A DNA stretch of 64,000 nucleotides from Istiophorus platypterus (Eukaryota > Chordata > Actinopteri > Istiophoriformes > Istiophoridae): assembly GCA_016859345.1 (NCBI GenBank), contig CM029111.1:10846714-10910713 (forward strand). Reading direction: 5' to 3'. Shown here piece after piece: positions 59,426 to 64,000 of the stretch. The notes beneath the pieces are model-generated. The model did no database searches, was not told where the DNA came from, and saw only the letters and a list, made by a program, of their open reading frames with translations. Numbering within the stretch: the first letter of the stretch is position 1; every line of letters starts with the position of its first letter. The translations under genes and the position numbers were made by a program.

Positions 59426-62400
59426 GTAGATAGTGATGAATTACTATAGAACAGACTGGGAATTGCTCTGTAATGATCAGTTCATTAGCGTCTGTGACAC
59501 GAGTAACACCCACCTTCTTCATTCCTGATTATCTGCGAACCAGCAGCTTATTTTTCTGCACATACATCATACTGAGTAGTTAAAAAGTAGTTCTTCATTA
59601 CTTCTCTCACTGCAAAATGGAAAAGTGGGCCTAAACAATCAAAAGCAGGAAAATAATTTACAACCTTGCATTACTGTTATGTCCTAAGTGATACCTTTTT
59701 ATTATCATCAGTTTGCATTGGTCACATCTGACTGTGGTTCTTTCAAAATCAAGCACTTCCATGTAAAAGGGGAAATGTCAAAATAAAAGCCTAATTATCC
59801 ACAAAACTCAAACTTTATACACACATTTGTCATCAACTACACTGTGAATTGGGATCATTTATGCTTGTTCTAGCTTGTATCCTGTTAACTGTTAACTATA
59901 TTGTCCTTCAGTGACCTTTGGAATTCATAGCCCTTGCTGAATTCCTATAGAATGAGCAGCAGAGAGCCACAGTCGCCTGCAGCAGGTAGCTCTGTCATCT
60001 GTCACCTGTGTTACCTGCAACAGCTTGTCTCTGAAGGGGGTCTGAAGGGTGTCTGAAGGGGGACGACAGGATCGATTGAAAAGTGTGCAATCAGAGGACT
60101 GCTGTTATTGCTGCTCCATGATGGGCTATTGGTCAACAGCAGGGGTCCATGGGGATGTATAGAAACAGCCCTGGGCAACAGCTTTTTCTATACATCCCAA
60201 AGGGTGATGTGACACAATAATTTATGCAGTGTTCTAGAGTGCTGTCAAGTCCCAGTTAGCTTGATATCAATAAACATTGCAAGAAGTAACACATACATGC
60301 TACAAGATAATCATGTCTTTCTTTTCTTTCCCATTTTCCACATTTCTGCTGCCAAAAACCATCCGTCAAGCTCTGCGAACTACAAAACTGGGATACCACT
60401 AAGGACGGCTTACTGTCCTGAAATTGACCATTTATGGTAGCTCCCCAGTTACTGCAAGGAGTGCACAGGTACTGACTTTCCACTTTACAAGGAGACATTA
60501 GTTTACCCCTGATGTGAACATGGCAGGAAAGGATTTTCCAGTCGAACAACCCTAAAGGAGAGTATATTTAAAAGAAAAATAAACCGCACAACAAAAAAAA
60601 ACCAAACCCTAAATGGCACCTCACATTCACAAATGCATGCAGACAAGCATACATAGACATGAAAACACACGCACACGTGTACTGTACATGCACTCACACT
60701 ATGCCCTGCAGCAGACATTCATTAAATATCTTGTTACTGGCCACCGGAAACCATCCCTCATCCTCTCTAAAGCAGTGGGACAAAACTACAAAGACAATTT
60801 CAGCACCAACACTGAAACCTCGTAAGCTTTTGAAGTGAGCAGTGGTTTTAAAACAGGAGACCACAATTAGATGCAAAGAGGCCTTGCCCCTAACGGATGT
60901 CAGATTGAAAGATGTTGGTTATTACTCCGACTGAGTTTGGTGGGGGTGAGTGTTGTTTGCGAAGGTGTGGTTGTGCGCGATTTTTTTTTTTTTTTTTAAT
61001 TTCTCCTCCTCTCTGATGCCAAAGTCTCATACAAAGACAACATACATGCTTCACTAGAGACAAGAGAGCTCCCAACGCTGTCCGACTCAATGCCCAAACC
61101 AAATGGAGAAATAAAGGACATACGCAATGGTGGGCATATGCAAGCAGAGACACAGGGATACACATGATACTAGACAATAAAATCGTGTCTTATTACTGTC
61201 CAGCCGGAGGAATGTAAGCAAAGGTTCAAAATGAAAGTGTAACCTCAGACAGGAAATAAGCGCTTCTTAGGGGGCTGCAAGATGAAGCACATAAATTATG
61301 CCTTGTCACTTCTGGTTAAGAAAGTTGAGGGGGTGTCTACCGAGCCATCATCATCTAATCACTTGACATCTCTTTTTGTTTGCTGATTCCTGTAATTGTC
61401 ATGCCAACACCACATGAAACGTGATCGCCAGTTAAGGAGGACCCCAGGTGCACCAAGTTAAGAGGAAGTCGCGGGTATAAGCACCGTGGGTGATGGCGTA
61501 CACTAAACAGGATGACTGTTAAACACGGTATGTGTGTGTGTAGTTTTTTTGGTTTGTGTGTAGTTTGGCCAGTGTCACCACAAATTCTCCAGCCTCTCCG
61601 ACTTGATCTGACCAATGTGGAGCACTTCCTTCCTCTAGTTTCAACTAAGCAATCTAGAGAAAACCGCAAGCATGACTTTAAGAAGTTTCTATGATTTCTA
61701 CAAGAAGTGGACAAAAAGAGAGGAAAGACTTTAAGGGGTTTTAAGGAAGGTTAAAGGTGCAGAAATGCAAATGCACTGATCAAATCCAACGGCTCCCATA
61801 GAACGGCTGCCCTCGCATAACAGACCCACCCCTGCATTAAATAGTTGTGGACACTGTGGGCTAAAGACATCCTTTTCCTTTGGCTTCCTCTAAAAGTAAA
61901 CCTGTACAGACGTAGGAAAAAGGGTGAAACATGACTCACTGCTTTTTCCACTGCCCAGGGGTTCTAGGACTTTGCCTTTCACATGAGGTTACTCTGTGAG
62001 TCTTTATGTGTTGGCCTTGAGTGCAGTCGGTTTCTGCATGGCTGTCTTACCATAAATACCAGCTTTTTTTGGGTTCGAAGCTTGACTGACAGCTCATGAC
62101 AAACTGCTTTTGTTGAGACTGTGCCACAGAGGTGCTGATTCATTTAATTTTTCACTTTCAACAAGGACGACCATTTTTCTCTTTTTTTGTTGATGTAGTT
62201 GTCTGTTTTCAGGCTGCTTACCATTTGCAAAGTAAGGGACATTGCACCTGTTGTAGTAAAGCAGCGGTAATTTGAGCACCGACAATTAAATGTGTTTTGA
62301 AAACTCAGTTAATTGTTAACAATTGTATGTTAAAGCTAATGGAAACTATTGACAGGCATCAACCCTACTGTAATTTGTCTATGTGGGTTTTTTTCTTTAC

Positions 62401-63802
62401 TCCACATCGTGGTTTTGTTCTTTCAAAGTCCTTTTTTCATGTGGTGTTTCCGTGATTTTGTCCGTTCAGTGTTTATGTAAAATTACCCCACTTCAAGGAC
62501 TGCAAGATTAGGAAATCCAGTAACAACAGAGAGTTGGTTAGTCAGAGGTCGTACTTTGATACGCTTAAAATAAATCCGTCTAATGGCCGTGATTGCGTTG
62601 ATATATGAGAACCCTGTTTCTACACAAGTACTACACCAATCTAAGGGGATCAGGCCGCTCTGTCACCAGCGGAGTCTGGGATGTTCCAGGAAATGTAAGC
62701 AGCTGTACATCTGTACGACGCCGGCGTCGTACTACAGCATATATGCTCAGCCAGACCCCATAGCTGCTTGGCTCAGCACCGCCTCATTGATCTGGGTCAA
62801 AAGGTCGTTGATTAGACCGAGTCTCCCGGTCTCTAGGCAATGCCACAGTGTCTGACACACACTCAGCTCTCGGCTCACACAGCTGCTGCTGGTCGTCATG
62901 GAAACACTCTGACTCCCCACTCCTTAAGACAACTCCCTACTCAGCTAAATTATAGTGTGCCAAAAAAAAAAAAAAAAAACACAACCAAAAAACCCTGAGA
63001 GACCGAATACAGACACTAACACACCGGCGGCGAATAAATGACAAAATCCACCGGTGGTGGCCGTGCAATCAGTTAAGCTCTAAATTATCTTTGCAATCAC
63101 TGTCATGCTGCCATGCAATGACATCACTGAGCTAGCAGTGGTCACCCTTGTGTCCATTTGACTCAACCACATCTTTAGTGAGCACGTATTGACTGGAACT
63201 GTACGGCTGTCAGAGTGAAAATAGTCTGACTGCTGCTTTATTGGAAAGATATCACAAGGGCAACGGACCGAAAAAACATTGGCACCGTTCGCTTCTCACT
63301 ACATTACTCACCACACATCACTTGTTCAAGTAGCCAGTGGGCTCAGCTCTCACCCGTAATTACACACTGTGCTATAGATGAAAGGGAAAAGCAAACAAAC
63401 TAGGGCCAAAACAAAACATAAGCTGTCCCAATAAGAAATTCCCTGAAAAAACCCTGCAGGGAATCTAAGAACCAAGGCAGCGGAAAATTGCCCCCAATGT
63501 ACGTTCTTAATAAAACATGCATGGCTGGCATGTATATTTTAGAGGGCAATGAGAATTAGCCCACATTCAGCAGACAGCTACAAGCCCACACACCCAAACA
63601 TAACCCAGACAGAGGTTTGGTGGAAAACATTTAGTAAAAAGCAGCAGCACCTGCTACATAAACCCAAACAAACTAAAATACATGTATAAACCAAAAGCAG
63701 GAAACATCTTTACGCAAGGCTCAAGTGTGCACGTGTTCATTCCCACATAAAACACATATAAATCTACTTCAGAGAGCCGATGAAGCACCGTTAATAACTC
63801 AC

Positions 63803-63889
63803 CGGCTAAACTCTGTTTGCCATCTGCCCTCGATGTTTTCTCTGTTTTCCCCCTCTGTCTGAAATCTCAGTAGATCCTTTCGCCTCTTG
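63803..63889 (-). CDS. fgd3: Candidate upstream fgd3 exon near right edge
   Basis: Pyrimidine-rich acceptor (…tttgtttcacccag) and strong donor GTGAGT. One frame is open throughout: KRRKDLLRFQTEGENRENIE then GRWQTEFS plus two bases, which fits the 49904 exon. No homologue recognised; it may instead be 5' UTR, since the other two frames contain stops. Its acceptor implies more exons beyond 64000. Confidence 0.4.
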
Positions 63890-64000
63890 CTGGGTGAAAC
63901 AAACATAAACAAAAAGAAAAAGCAGGGTCCAATCTAGTCCAGCACCGAGCCACGAGGAGGTCGTCCGTGGAGCCTTGATGTTTTATTAGTGCTCTCAGGG

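Larger units (their letters stand above)
49905..63802 (-). other. fgd3: Large region upstream of fgd3 exons (probable first introns)
   Basis: About 13.9 kb without a recognised exon. It holds microsatellites, a LINE remnant, repeat-family copies and several chance reading frames. Unlisted fgd3 promoter or 5' exons could be here. Confidence 0.5.

Overview
The window is vertebrate genomic DNA, almost certainly from a ray-finned (spiny-rayed, percomorph-like) fish. Its genes are split into short exons with GT-AG borders, it is full of (CA)n microsatellites, it has CpG-rich promoters, and its dispersed repeats look like those common in teleost genomes. No bacterial, viral, CRISPR or tRNA features were seen.

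Four protein-coding genes can be rebuilt exon by exon with consistent splice phases. From left to right they are ninj1 (+, last coding exon only, 1744-1982), card19 (-, six exons, 4966-8963), susd3 (-, five coding exons, complete, 10855-15653) and fgd3 (-, 18 well-supported exons from 47725 down to 26418, plus two candidate upstream exons at 49904-49819 and 63889-63803; the true start is probably beyond the right edge). Gene order and relative orientation match, from memory, the human 9q22.31 block FGD3-SUSD3-CARD19-NINJ1, so this is a conserved microsynteny block. ninj1 and card19 converge; card19, susd3 and fgd3 lie head to tail on the minus strand.

The genes do not form one pathway. Ninjurin-1 is a membrane-rupture/adhesion protein, CARD19 a mitochondrial CARD protein with a tail membrane segment, SUSD3 a single-sushi-domain membrane protein, and FGD3 a DH-PH-FYVE-PH guanine-nucleotide exchange factor for Cdc42-type GTPases. 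The fish Fgd3 keeps a proline-rich SH3-ligand region like that of human FGD1 and a DSGIDS degron.

The remaining DNA is introns, 3' UTRs and about 10.8 kb of intergenic DNA between susd3 and fgd3, with microsatellites and transposon debris. The debris includes a hAT-like element with inverted ends and a target-site duplication filling most of a susd3 intron, LINE remnants, and several copies of two dispersed repeat families. I found no clear new biological system. The points most worth checking are a stop-free 111-nt intron (a multiple of three) inside the first PH domain of fgd3, the candidate upstream fgd3 exons, a GC-AG intron, and a microsatellite read as the C-terminal tail of ninj1.
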